A stretch of 21,311 nucleotides of DNA from a virus, in the IMG/VR virus record IMGVR_UViG_3300036760_000501, positions 1 to 21,311 of that record; one strand, 5' to 3'. Position numbers and translations under genes: made by a program. Below the pieces are notes generated by a model. It was not told the origin of the DNA. It was given only the letters and a program-made list of their open reading frames with translations, and did not search any database. This document shows, piece after piece, positions 13,574-21,184 of the stretch (position 1 is the first letter of the stretch; each line of letters begins with the position of its first letter).

Positions 13574-15147
13574 AAAACGAAGAATTAATTATGTATCAAA
13601 CACTTACTCACCCTATTTCTGGGTCTGAAATCCTTTTCCACGATTTTGATTCTTTAGGTTCGTGGGATAAAGAAAAGTTTGGCCATATAAGAGTATATCA
13701 ATACCCAATGCTATCATTCGATTCATTATTTTTAGCAGACCCAAAATTATCAGAAAAAGAAAATCATCTAATAAAGAACGGCCTGGGTGAAGCATATAAT
13801 TTAGGTGGTCGCTTAACAGGTAAATCAATTATAAGTATAATCGTAGATGCATTATCAGCCATTTTTAATAAAACGTTCAATTGGGGATTAATTAGTTCTT
13901 ATGATGCCATTCATGTTAGGGGAATATTCGAAAAAATTATTTCATCTTTAGAAAATCATTTAATTATGAGATTATTAAATCCCAAAATTTTAAGGAGTCC
14001 TTCTTATAAAATTACAACGGATAATGGATGTTTATTAGAATCGGTAAATATGAATATAATGGGTAAGAATCCTGGGGGGCAATTTTTTGGTAAACATGCT
14101 GATAAAATGTGGATGGAAGAGTCTTCATTTTTAACTAAAGAAGTATCTGCAAAAATGCTCATGTCTCAATCTGAGAATGGTAGTATCAATCGTTTTAGTG
14201 GAATGACTACTTTTAGCAAACACGCACCAATGGGCAAAATTTTCTTAGATTTAAAAAATAATGCTAGAGTTACCAATCTTCCTTCTTATGTTAATCCTAC
14301 ATGGAATACTAAAAAAGAAGAGGATGCTATTCTAGAATTTGGCGGAAGAGAATCAATTGGTTATAAGGTTCAAATTGAAGGTAAAGTAGTAGAGGATTCA
14401 GATTCTGTATATGACATTGAGAGAATAAGAGAATCTTATAATACAAAAGTAGATATAAAAACCTTTGAAATTACGAAAGACAATTTTTTTAGATTTAAAG
14501 AAATTTTAGTTATTGAGAAATTAGTCAATGCCGATTTCTGCTATTTATGTTCAGATATAGGAGAAGGTGCAGCTCCTACTGAAATTATTATTATTTTTAA
14601 AGTAAAAGATAAATATAAATATACCTATAATATTACTGCTACAAGATTATCCAGTGATGAACAAGAAGAATTTTTTAAATTTATTATAGAAGTAATAAAA
14701 CCTAATATTATAGGATTGGATACGACATCAGGAATGGGAAAAGCAATCGCTTCAAAATTAACAAAAATGTATCCAGAGAATGTAATTTGGGTTTCATTTA
14801 ATGAAAAAATTAGAATAGATTATGAAAAAAATGAAAAGGGAGATTTTATTATAGATGCAAAGGGTCAATATCAATATAAAGAGGAATATATAACAGATTG
14901 GTCAATACAAAGATTAAAACATCTTTTTTATAATAATAAAATGGAATGTCTAACTGATTATAAATTGGATGTACAATTTAGTGGTATTGTGGCTACTCGA
15001 AGTGGATTAAGGACGGTTTATGCAAGCAAAACAGCAAATCATCTACATCAGGCTTTTCAGGTATTTAGTATTGTTGAATGGCAATCAGAATTTTCTACAT
15101 TAAAACCTACACATAGACGTAAACCAGGTATGGGAATTTTTGGCTAA
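13558..15147 (+). CDS. terL: Terminase large subunit (DNA packaging ATPase and nuclease)
   Basis: 529 residues. The start at 13558 has aaagga 8 bases upstream; ATG 13591 has no such site. ATPase part: Walker A-like GGRLTGKS (83-90), Walker B-like MWMEESS (184-190) with Glu187/188, and a coupling-type motif GMTTFS (215-220). Nuclease part (RNase H-like): Asp333 in CSDIGEG and Asp388 in GLDTTSGMG. The third acidic position usually found near the C-terminal helix is not obvious; the segment there reads KTANHLHQAF (491-500) with no Asp. The protein pumps DNA into the prohead through the portal and cuts concatemers. It lies between the tail tube and tape measure genes instead of next to the portal, which is unusual. 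The partner small subunit is not certain in this window. Confidence 0.87.
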   Translation: MLTKIKNEELIMYQTLTHPISGSEILFHDFDSLGSWDKEKFGHIRVYQYPMLSFDSLFLADPKLSEKENHLIKNGLGEAYNLGGRLTGKSIISIIVDALSAIFNKTFNWGLISSYDAIHVRGIFEKIISSLENHLIMRLLNPKILRSPSYKITTDNGCLLESVNMNIMGKNPGGQFFGKHADKMWMEESSFLTKEVSAKMLMSQSENGSINRFSGMTTFSKHAPMGKIFLDLKNNARVTNLPSYVNPTWNTKKEEDAILEFGGRESIGYKVQIEGKVVEDSDSVYDIERIRESYNTKVDIKTFEITKDNFFRFKEILVIEKLVNADFCYLCSDIGEGAAPTEIIIIFKVKDKYKYTYNITATRLSSDEQEEFFKFIIEVIKPNIIGLDTTSGMGKAIASKLTKMYPENVIWVSFNEKIRIDYEKNEKGDFIIDAKGQYQYKEEYITDWSIQRLKHLFYNNKMECLTDYKLDVQFSGIVATRSGLRTVYASKTANHLHQAFQVFSIVEWQSEFSTLKPTHRRKPGMGIFG

Positions 15148-15164
15148 AAAGAAAAGGAGCATGT

Positions 15165-15797
15165 ATGGAAACCAGATTAGAAGATGCAGAAAAAATAGTT
15201 AAAGATATGAATATGGAAAGTGGTCTTGCTAAAGTTGAAGAATTAGTTAAAGAAAATAAAATTTCTTTCATCCATAATGAGAAGAAATATCGAGTTCGTT
15301 TATTAAATCTTGAAGATAAAGAAGAACTGGATATGCTTCGAAGAAAGAAATTTGGTCAATTGCTTAAAGATAAAGATATTCTGTTTGAGAAAGATTTAAT
15401 TGTTGCTTATAAGGATAAAGGAATTGATATTGAAATGGAAATTGATGACAAATTTAGAAAATTAGTTGCCGAAGAATTTAATTTACAAATACAGTTAGGC
15501 GAAGCCATTTCAAAAAATGAAGGCGAGACAATTTTAAAGAATTATAAAGAACAAATTGAACAACTAAGAAGTCAAAAAAATATTTTAAATACTCAGAGGA
15601 CCCTATTATTAACTTATTCTTTAGAAAATGCATTAGAATCTTTTGTATATCAAGTTATTACTTACTTAGCCTCTGAAATACAAATGGATGAGAAATGGAT
15701 TAAAGTATTTAAGTCATTAGAAGAATTCCAAAGATGTGAAGACGAAAAATTAATAAGTAAATTAGGAAGTTATGCGGTACTTTTACAACTAGTATAA
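15165..15797 (+). CDS. Tail assembly chaperone-like protein (upstream partner)
   Basis: 210 residues, with aaaggag 5 bases before the ATG. It is helical and charged, with a beta start (ISFIHNEKKYRVRLLNLEDKEELDML) that resembles tail chaperones and tail-tube-binding proteins, then a long helix pair (about 105-145). It lies two genes before the tape measure, the standard place of tail assembly chaperones that coat the tape measure during assembly. Most phages make a longer version by frameshifting into the next gene. Here the next gene (15801) is in the same frame, one codon beyond this TAA stop. Family not recognised from sequence alone. Confidence 0.6.
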   Translation: METRLEDAEKIVKDMNMESGLAKVEELVKENKISFIHNEKKYRVRLLNLEDKEELDMLRRKKFGQLLKDKDILFEKDLIVAYKDKGIDIEMEIDDKFRKLVAEEFNLQIQLGEAISKNEGETILKNYKEQIEQLRSQKNILNTQRTLLLTYSLENALESFVYQVITYLASEIQMDEKWIKVFKSLEEFQRCEDEKLISKLGSYAVLLQLV

Positions 15798-15800
15798 AAA

Positions 15801-16145
15801 ATGAATATCTATTCACTATTACGAGAGTTAGCAAAAACAAATAAAGCTCAAAATGTATTTTTAGCTGCAAAAGAAATACATGGTATTCATATTTTTAAGA
15901 ATATAACTGATTTATCTAATATTCAAGAATTTTATCTTACATGGTTATATACTTATGATATGATAACAAAAGATATTATAACAAATAAAATAAGTGGAAA
16001 AGTACTTACCGATAATATGTATGAAGATGCATATTTATTATGGAAAAATAAAAGAAAATCTAGTGAAGAAATTAAATCACAAGATAATCCAAAAGAATTA
16101 CATCTTGTTGCAGGAAAGACTATAACTTTTCCTAAAGAGGTATAA
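15801..16145 (+). CDS. Tail assembly chaperone-like protein (downstream partner)
   Basis: 114 residues, all-helical in the first 80 (YSLLRELAKTNKAQNVFLAAKEIHGIHIFK, EFYLTWLYTYDMITKDIITNKISG, NMYEDAYLLWKNKRK), ending with a looser tail. Size, position directly before the tape measure and the L/Y-rich helices fit the T part of a G/T tail chaperone pair. No ribosome site is visible before the ATG: the upstream bases read ctagtataaaaa. The gene is in the same frame as 15165-15797, separated by TAA AAA only. It is therefore likely made by translational coupling or by reading through the stop. Confidence 0.6.
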   Translation: MNIYSLLRELAKTNKAQNVFLAAKEIHGIHIFKNITDLSNIQEFYLTWLYTYDMITKDIITNKISGKVLTDNMYEDAYLLWKNKRKSSEEIKSQDNPKELHLVAGKTITFPKEV

Positions 16146-16147
16146 AA

Positions 16148-18187
16148 ATGAATCAGAGTGGAGATTTCTTAGCTAAAATCCGATTGGCTTTGGAAGGTAA
16201 AGAAACAGTAGTTGGTGGTTTAAAAGAAACCCAACAAGCTGCTCAACAACTTTCTAAAACTAAAGTTACTACAACTTTTGATAAAGAAGGAGTGGCAACG
16301 GGTAAACAATTAGAAGAAACATTTACTAAAATAGGTGATAATGCTAAAAAGACCACGCCACTTATGGCTCAATTAGGAATGGCTATGTCTAGAGCTCTAA
16401 TTGTTGCTCCAGTGTGGATGGCTATGAGGGCATTAACTCAAGCATTAATTGCTCCTGTTCAAGAATTAACCAAAGCATTTTTTGAATTGGATGAAGGAAT
16501 GGCAAAATTAGGTACAGTCTCTAGCGGTAGTACTATACAGCAAAAGAAATTTTTTGGAGAAGTTAGTGCTGCTGCTTGGGAATATTATAGAACATCTACT
16601 ATGTCAATGAAACAAATTACAGAAGCTATGTATACATTAGGAAAAGCGGGAAGAGATAATACTGGAATATTAACTGGATTTCAACATGTTTTAGATTTAA
16701 GTGAGGGTACTTTTAATGATGTGACAACTGCTGCCAATTTAACACAGGGAGTATTAAATACATTTGGCGATTCTTTAAAAAAACTTCCTACAGAAGAAGC
16801 AAAAACACAATATGTTACAGATTTATTGGCTTATTCATTAAATAAAACTAGAGCAGATGCTGGAGAATTATCTCAGGTATTGGGATTAATCGGAGGTTCT
16901 GCTCAGGGATTAAATATAGATTTAACTACTGTTTTGGGTACAGTTGGATTTTTAAGTACAGGTATGTTACAAGGAAGAAGAGCGGGAATGGCATTATTGT
17001 CTATCTTTTCAGATTTATCTACTCGTTCAGATAAATTAAAAACTATCGGTATTACATTTGATGTAAGACGACCAGTAGATTTTTTAAATATTATGACACA
17101 ATTAAAAGCAAAATTTGCAGATAGAAAGGATTTAGTCGCAACTCAAGAATTGGTTTCTATTTTTGGTACTACAGGAGCTAATGCTGTTAGAAAAATTATA
17201 GATAACTGGGATGAATGGATTTCTAAAATTCATACAGGAGAAACCGATTTTGGTGGTGCTGCTAAAAAATTTCATGAGGCAGCCGAAAGTTCATTGGGAC
17301 AAACTTTCAAAAAAGTTATAAGAGATGATACAATGGCTATAGCTAAATTTATTGGAGTAATGTCTCCTATTACATATGCTTTAAAGGGATATGCTATGAT
17401 ATTAGATGTCATCATAGATAAAGTAGCTAAGACTCGCAATGCTCACGCATTAACTAAAAAAGATATGGCACTTTCCGCACCATCCCCTGTTCCTGGACTC
17501 GATTTAAGTACCTATAATAAAATGAAATCGATGTTAGATGTAACAAAAAAAGTTAATGTAGATATTGGTGCTGAACTATCTTCGCAAATTAATAAACAGA
17601 GAGATGCTCTAAAATTAGAAATGTTAAAACAAGCAGGAGCAACAGAATCTGAAGTAGCTTATAGAGAGTTAAGTATGGCTCTTGATAGAATAAATAAAAA
17701 TGCATTAGAATACAATAAAGCCAATAAAGATTCTGGTGCAGAATTATTCCATATTGTTACTGTAGCAGAAGTATTACAAGGAAATTGGAATAATATTATC
17801 AATTTGGGCAAATCTGATTTAGATGTTCAGAAAGATATTTTAGAATTAGAAAAATTAAGAAATGTATATATTAAAGATAGAGCAGGTTTAGAATCTAAAG
17901 TACAGAAACCAGTTGTTTTCCCAGCTATGTATCCTGGTCAAGCTCCTTATGTTGTCGAACCTTATATACCTTTTTCTGAAACTGGAAAGGGATTTAAAGG
18001 ACAACAAATGATTCCTCCAGCAAAAAAATTTGAAACTACATCTAATATTCATTTGACCGTTACTTTGCCTGACAAAGAAAAGACAGCAAAAAATGTAGAT
18101 ACATCAATTCAGAATTTTATAAAGAAATTACAGAATGACCCAGAATTTGCAAAAGCTGTTGCAGATTATGTAAGACCTAGAATATAA
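16148..18187 (+). CDS. Tail tape measure protein
   Basis: 679 residues, with aaagagg upstream inside the end of the previous gene. A helical N-terminus is followed by a hydrophobic stretch at about 72-105 (SRALIVAPVWMAMRALTQALIAPV), then a region resembling the TP901-type tape measure core at about 110-345 (DEGMAKLGTVSSGSTI, TEAMYTLGKAGRD, AANLTQGVLNTFG, SYSLN-like segments, LSQVLGLIGGSAQGLNIDL, GMLQGRRAGMALLSIFSDLS, FGTTGANAVRKIIDNWDEW). The C-terminal 250 residues are helical with no recognised peptidase domain. It sets tail length and occupies the tube lumen. For a rough guide, known tape measures span about 1.5 angstrom per residue, so this short one would suggest a tail of about 100 nm. 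It follows the chaperone-like pair as expected. Confidence 0.85.
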   Translation: MNQSGDFLAKIRLALEGKETVVGGLKETQQAAQQLSKTKVTTTFDKEGVATGKQLEETFTKIGDNAKKTTPLMAQLGMAMSRALIVAPVWMAMRALTQALIAPVQELTKAFFELDEGMAKLGTVSSGSTIQQKKFFGEVSAAAWEYYRTSTMSMKQITEAMYTLGKAGRDNTGILTGFQHVLDLSEGTFNDVTTAANLTQGVLNTFGDSLKKLPTEEAKTQYVTDLLAYSLNKTRADAGELSQVLGLIGGSAQGLNIDLTTVLGTVGFLSTGMLQGRRAGMALLSIFSDLSTRSDKLKTIGITFDVRRPVDFLNIMTQLKAKFADRKDLVATQELVSIFGTTGANAVRKIIDNWDEWISKIHTGETDFGGAAKKFHEAAESSLGQTFKKVIRDDTMAIAKFIGVMSPITYALKGYAMILDVIIDKVAKTRNAHALTKKDMALSAPSPVPGLDLSTYNKMKSMLDVTKKVNVDIGAELSSQINKQRDALKLEMLKQAGATESEVAYRELSMALDRINKNALEYNKANKDSGAELFHIVTVAEVLQGNWNNIINLGKSDLDVQKDILELEKLRNVYIKDRAGLESKVQKPVVFPAMYPGQAPYVVEPYIPFSETGKGFKGQQMIPPAKKFETTSNIHLTVTLPDKEKTAKNVDTSIQNFIKKLQNDPEFAKAVADYVRPRI

Positions 18188-18197
18188 GGAGAAAAAT

Positions 18198-18611
18198 ATG
18201 TTTTCTAATTATCCCGTACAATTTATTTTTAATGCTGGGTCTGGAGATTATATTCTTCCACATGTTTTCGAGATATCGGACCCAAAAGAGGGAATGAAAG
18301 CTACTGTCATCAATGGTACACGAGCAGATGGAGCAGTTATAATTCCTGGAGGGAAAAGAAGTCAAAATATAACTATTAAAGGTAATTTATTTGCAACTGA
18401 TGGTTATAATGCTTTATCTGCTTTAATAAGTACATTAAAATCATCAGTAACAACTAATGTTGCTACACTTACTGTTAAATATTATGCCAGTGGAATTTGG
18501 CAAACAGATGAAAGTTGGACAGTAAGAAGAATAGAAGAAATAACATTTCCACAGAGTTATCGATTAGATGCACAAGAATATAACGTTTCATTTTTAGTAA
18601 TTTCATATTAA
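18198..18611 (+). CDS. Distal tail (Dit-like) or tail-tip protein
   Basis: 137 residues with aaggaga upstream, directly after the tape measure gene. It is beta-rich: FIFNAGSGDYILPHVFEISDPKEGMKA, VIIPGGKRSQNITIKGNLFA, then a helix (YNALSALISTLKSS) and strands (TLTVKYYASGIWQTDESWTVRRIEEITF, LDAQEYNVSFLVIS). This is close to the N-terminal ring-forming domain of distal tail proteins, in which strands and a helix form a hexameric ring below the tube. It has no carbohydrate-binding extension, and its size is that of a short Dit. Assignment rests on fold pattern and position; the exact family is not certain. Confidence 0.6.
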   Translation: MFSNYPVQFIFNAGSGDYILPHVFEISDPKEGMKATVINGTRADGAVIIPGGKRSQNITIKGNLFATDGYNALSALISTLKSSVTTNVATLTVKYYASGIWQTDESWTVRRIEEITFPQSYRLDAQEYNVSFLVISY

Positions 18612-18623
18612 AGGAGGAAATAA

Positions 18624-19256
18624 ATGGCTACCGTATTAGATGTAAGAGTAAATTATGTAGATGCAGATGTTACATATGGAATAACACCTGCAGATTATAT
18701 TACAATGGATTTGAGTAATGATTATTTAATTTGGTCGAAATTATTAGCAGATTTAATGACTCATGAACCATCTCCCAGTGAATTAAATGCTGCAGCAGAA
18801 ATAATTGACCCATTATCTGATGTAACTGTGGCTAAATGTTTATTAATGGATTATTCTCATAATGTTGGCGGGGCGTATTATACTCATTTAGTAAAAGGAA
18901 TGGGCGAAAACAAAAGATATGTTTATTGTTTTAGTTTTGATGGAGCTACAGCTACAGAACCTCAATTAGAAGCGTGGGATGATTCAAATCATACTACAGC
19001 CCTGAAAAATGTATTGGGTTTAGGAACAAATAATGATTCTTTTATTAAAGCAGTATGTACGACATTAGCACTTCCTGGAGGTGGTTGGGCAGGAACTGCA
19101 TTAGCAGGAAGTAATGTTCTTTTATTAAATGCGGGCAATGGTGCCTTAACAATAGCATCAGACTTATATGCTAATCTCAAGATTGTGATTCCAGCAACCT
19201 ATGCAACTCCAGCAGCCGAAACATTTGTAATAACAGTTCGTTATACATTCTTTTAA
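18624..19256 (+). CDS. Tail/baseplate structural protein of unknown family
   Basis: 210 residues, strong aaaggagg site 7 bases before the ATG. It is rich in T, A, D and Y, with alternating strand and loop patterns (VRVNYVDADVTYGITPADYITMDL, YVYCFSFDGATATEPQLEAWDDSNH) and a glycine/alanine-rich section (LALPGGGWAGTALAGSNVLLLNAGNGAL). The ending FVITVRYTFF is a strand that could pair in a barrel. I do not recognise the family. Between a Dit-like gene and other small structural genes, a tail-tip or decoration role is likely. No enzyme motif and no signal peptide were seen. Confidence 0.6.
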   Translation: MATVLDVRVNYVDADVTYGITPADYITMDLSNDYLIWSKLLADLMTHEPSPSELNAAAEIIDPLSDVTVAKCLLMDYSHNVGGAYYTHLVKGMGENKRYVYCFSFDGATATEPQLEAWDDSNHTTALKNVLGLGTNNDSFIKAVCTTLALPGGGWAGTALAGSNVLLLNAGNGALTIASDLYANLKIVIPATYATPAAETFVITVRYTFF

Positions 19257-19275
19257 ATTAAGAAAGGAGTAAAAA

Positions 19276-19644
19276 GTGAATAAACCATTATTTCAGATAG
19301 TATTCGAAAACGGTGAAGTCTTCAATGGTGGAGATTATCAGAATACAAGATGGCTAGAAATTCCTGCAGATAAAAAAATAAGAAGTTTATTCTATTTACT
19401 CCCTACAGGCGATTATTTAGGAATGGGAGGATATGAAAGGTTTTATCATTTTATTGAATGTACAGAGGATTTAAATGGTGATAAAGCTGGACAAAAAAAT
19501 CTAGAATTTGCTTATATTATAGGTCAGAAAAAAGAATATACAACAATCTATCAGATAGATTTAAAAAGTGGATGTATTAATCTAAAGAATGTAAAGAATG
19601 ATGAAAAATTTGTAACAAAGTTAAATCCAGATGGTTGGAGATAA
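19276..19644 (+). CDS. Hypothetical tail-region protein, GTG start
   Basis: 122 residues starting at GTG, with aaaggag 6 bases upstream. Pattern: two strands (LFQIVFENGEVFNGG), then WLEIPADKKIRSLFYLLPTG, FYHFIECTED and IYQIDLKSGCINL. The order of a short N-terminal strand, a K-I/L-F/Y hydrophobic strand and a final strand pair is similar to that of the product of 20773-21183, suggesting that the two are distant relatives. No known domain recognised. The position among distal tail genes suggests a small structural or assembly role. Confidence 0.55.
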   Translation: MNKPLFQIVFENGEVFNGGDYQNTRWLEIPADKKIRSLFYLLPTGDYLGMGGYERFYHFIECTEDLNGDKAGQKNLEFAYIIGQKKEYTTIYQIDLKSGCINLKNVKNDEKFVTKLNPDGWR

Positions 19645-19671
19645 AATAATAAAAAAGGAGGATAAATACAA

Positions 19672-20145
19672 ATGCCAGCTACACATCAATTTTCGGAGAG
19701 TAATACAAGTGAAGTAGTTACAGATGGAATAGCCAATTTAAATTTTGGTAGTAATGATTCTTATGAATTAAATACAACGACCTATCCTATTCCCAGAGGC
19801 ACTGCATCTTTTGAGAAATATCTTCGTTGTAAATTTAGTGGTACATTTACTGAAATTAGTAATATAAAATATTGGAGAAGTGATGTTTTAGGGTATAAAA
19901 CAGGTGAAACATTAAAAGCAGCAGCGAATGTTGCCTTTGCTACCCCATCAGCAACACCCAATGCAGATTCTGATATACCTTTAAGTGAAGGTACATCTTT
20001 AGCAATTCAGTCTGCAGCAGGAACATCAACGATTACTGCTCCTGGTTATACTAAGTACATTAGGAATCAGTTACAAACGACGGGAAGTACCCCTTCAGGG
20101 GTGGTGTTCCAAAAAACGTTAACATGTCAGTATGACGAGATATAA
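19672..20145 (+). CDS. Phage structural (tail/baseplate-type) protein
   Basis: 157 residues, aaggagg upstream with a 10-base spacing. Mostly beta: TYPIPRGTASFEKYLRCKFSGTFTEISNIKYWRSD, then GYKTGETLKA, SDIPLSEGTSLAIQSA and a C-terminal GYTKYIRNQLQTTGSTPSGVV, ending in CQYDEI. I recognise the general pattern 'SxxKYLRxKFSGTFTxISNIKxWxS' as that of uncharacterised virion proteins in tailed phages, but cannot give a function. It is followed by an 85-base spacer with two hairpins and an endonuclease gene. Confidence 0.65.
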   Translation: MPATHQFSESNTSEVVTDGIANLNFGSNDSYELNTTTYPIPRGTASFEKYLRCKFSGTFTEISNIKYWRSDVLGYKTGETLKAAANVAFATPSATPNADSDIPLSEGTSLAIQSAAGTSTITAPGYTKYIRNQLQTTGSTPSGVVFQKTLTCQYDEI

Positions 20146-20165
20146 TTTATTGCTAGACAATGACT

Positions 20166-20218
20166 TGCAACAATTCAATGTTGCACAAATTTAGCATTTT
20201 TAATACAATAAAAATGCT
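20166..20218 (+). promoter_or_regulatory. Two hairpins ahead of endonuclease gene
   Basis: Hairpin 1: tgcaaca (20166-20172) with tgttgca (20179-20185). Hairpin 2: agcattttt (20193-20201) with aaaaatgct (20210-20218), loop aatacaat. They fill the spacer between the structural gene stop (20145) and the ATG of the endonuclease at 20231. There is no T run after hairpin 2 and no clear Shine-Dalgarno site before the ATG. Stem-loops before phage homing endonuclease genes are known to damp their translation, so a repressive leader is a reasonable inference. Confidence 0.45.
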
Positions 20219-20230
20219 CGGACTCATAAA

Positions 20231-20785
20231 ATGAAAAAAATCTGTAGCAATTGTAAAAAAGAAAAATTTTTAAAAGAATTTCATCAAGATAAAAGAGCAA
20301 AAGATGGATTGCGTTGTGAATGTATATTATGTAGAAAACAAGATTCTAAAGAATATTATTTAAAAAATAAAATAAGAATTAAAAAACAAACTAAAATATA
20401 TCGAGAAGTCCATAAAGAAGAACAAAAAGATTATAGTAGAATATATAAAAATAAAAGAAGAAAAACCGATATAGATTTTAGATTATTAGAATGTTTACGT
20501 AATAGATTGCATTGGGCTTTAAAAAATAATAACAAAATACAAAAAACAATTAATTTAATCGGATGCAATATTAAATTTTTAAAAAAATATTTAGAAAATC
20601 AATTCAAATCAAATATGTCTTGGGATAATTATGGTCTTTGGCATATAGACCATATTAAACCATGTTGTACGTTTGATTTATCGAAAACAAGCGAACAAAG
20701 AAAATGTTTTAATTTTAAAAATTTAAGACCACTGTGGAAAATAGAAAATTTACAAAGACCGAAAGGATTAAAATGTCTGAATTAA
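20231..20785 (+). CDS. HNH endonuclease (IDHI-type) with N-terminal zinc knuckle, free-standing
   Basis: 184 residues. The N-terminal part has C5/C8 and C31/C34, a zinc-knuckle pair, then a long basic helix with Y/K-rich repeats (YYLKNKIRIKKQTKIY, DYSRIYKNKRRK). The C-terminal nuclease follows the pattern LIGCNIKFLKKYLENQF, GLWHIDHIKPCCTFDLS, CFNFKNLRPLW, IENLQ, with H138, D140, H141 and N164/N173 as likely active-site residues. This HNH type differs from those at 2846 and 13025. No Shine-Dalgarno site is visible; two hairpins precede it. The end overlaps the next gene by 13 bases and supplies its aaagga site. It is very AT-rich compared with the structural genes around it. Confidence 0.85.
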   Translation: MKKICSNCKKEKFLKEFHQDKRAKDGLRCECILCRKQDSKEYYLKNKIRIKKQTKIYREVHKEEQKDYSRIYKNKRRKTDIDFRLLECLRNRLHWALKNNNKIQKTINLIGCNIKFLKKYLENQFKSNMSWDNYGLWHIDHIKPCCTFDLSKTSEQRKCFNFKNLRPLWKIENLQRPKGLKCLN

Positions 20786-21183
20786 TTTTTTTCTGGATTG
20801 CTTTATTTAAAGATAATACCAAAATTGAACAATTTAACGAAGACGGAACAGAACATAAATTTAAAGAAGTTCAAGAAAAAATGAAAGACCTTGCTTATTT
20901 TAATTTAACAAATAAAGAAGGTAAATTTTTTACGGTAGATTTATTAAAGGGTATAATTGGTTACAATGATTTAGTATTACCTTATAGAGAAGTAAAAGAA
21001 AAGAAAAACAATATTAGATTAATCTTTTTTCGTAGACATACAATTCACATGACTGAAGCGGGGCATCCAATTGACCATACAATTATATATCATTTGGGAT
21101 ATCAATGGAATGATGAATCTGGAAAAAATAGACAGATTATTTTAAAAATAGATGAACAAGGTAATTGGATTCTAGGAGAATAA
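20773..21183 (+). CDS. Hypothetical tail-region protein
   Basis: 136 residues from the ATG at 20773 (aaagga 5 bases upstream, inside the end of the HNH gene); a GTG at 20734 is a poorer start because it would lie deeper in the HNH gene and has no site. Pattern: FFWIALFKDNTKIEQFN, then HKFKEVQEKMKDLAYFNLTN, a central basic strand (NNIRLIFFRRHTIHM) and an ending HLGYQWN...NRQIILKIDEQGNWIL. The general layout is similar to the product of 19276-19644. No domain recognised and no function offered. It is followed one base later by a LamG-type gene. Confidence 0.55.
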   Translation: MSELIFFWIALFKDNTKIEQFNEDGTEHKFKEVQEKMKDLAYFNLTNKEGKFFTVDLLKGIIGYNDLVLPYREVKEKKNNIRLIFFRRHTIHMTEAGHPIDHTIIYHLGYQWNDESGKNRQIILKIDEQGNWILGE

Positions 21184-21184
21184 A

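Noticed and set aside
13591-13593. Alternative ATG start of the large terminase
   Set aside because: No ribosome site upstream, whereas 13558 has aaagga at 8 bases; not strongly excluded.
20083-20110. Hairpin ccccttcagggg with flanking ggaa/ttcc
   Set aside because: It lies inside the coding part of the structural gene ending at 20145, with no T run, so coding constraint is a sufficient explanation.
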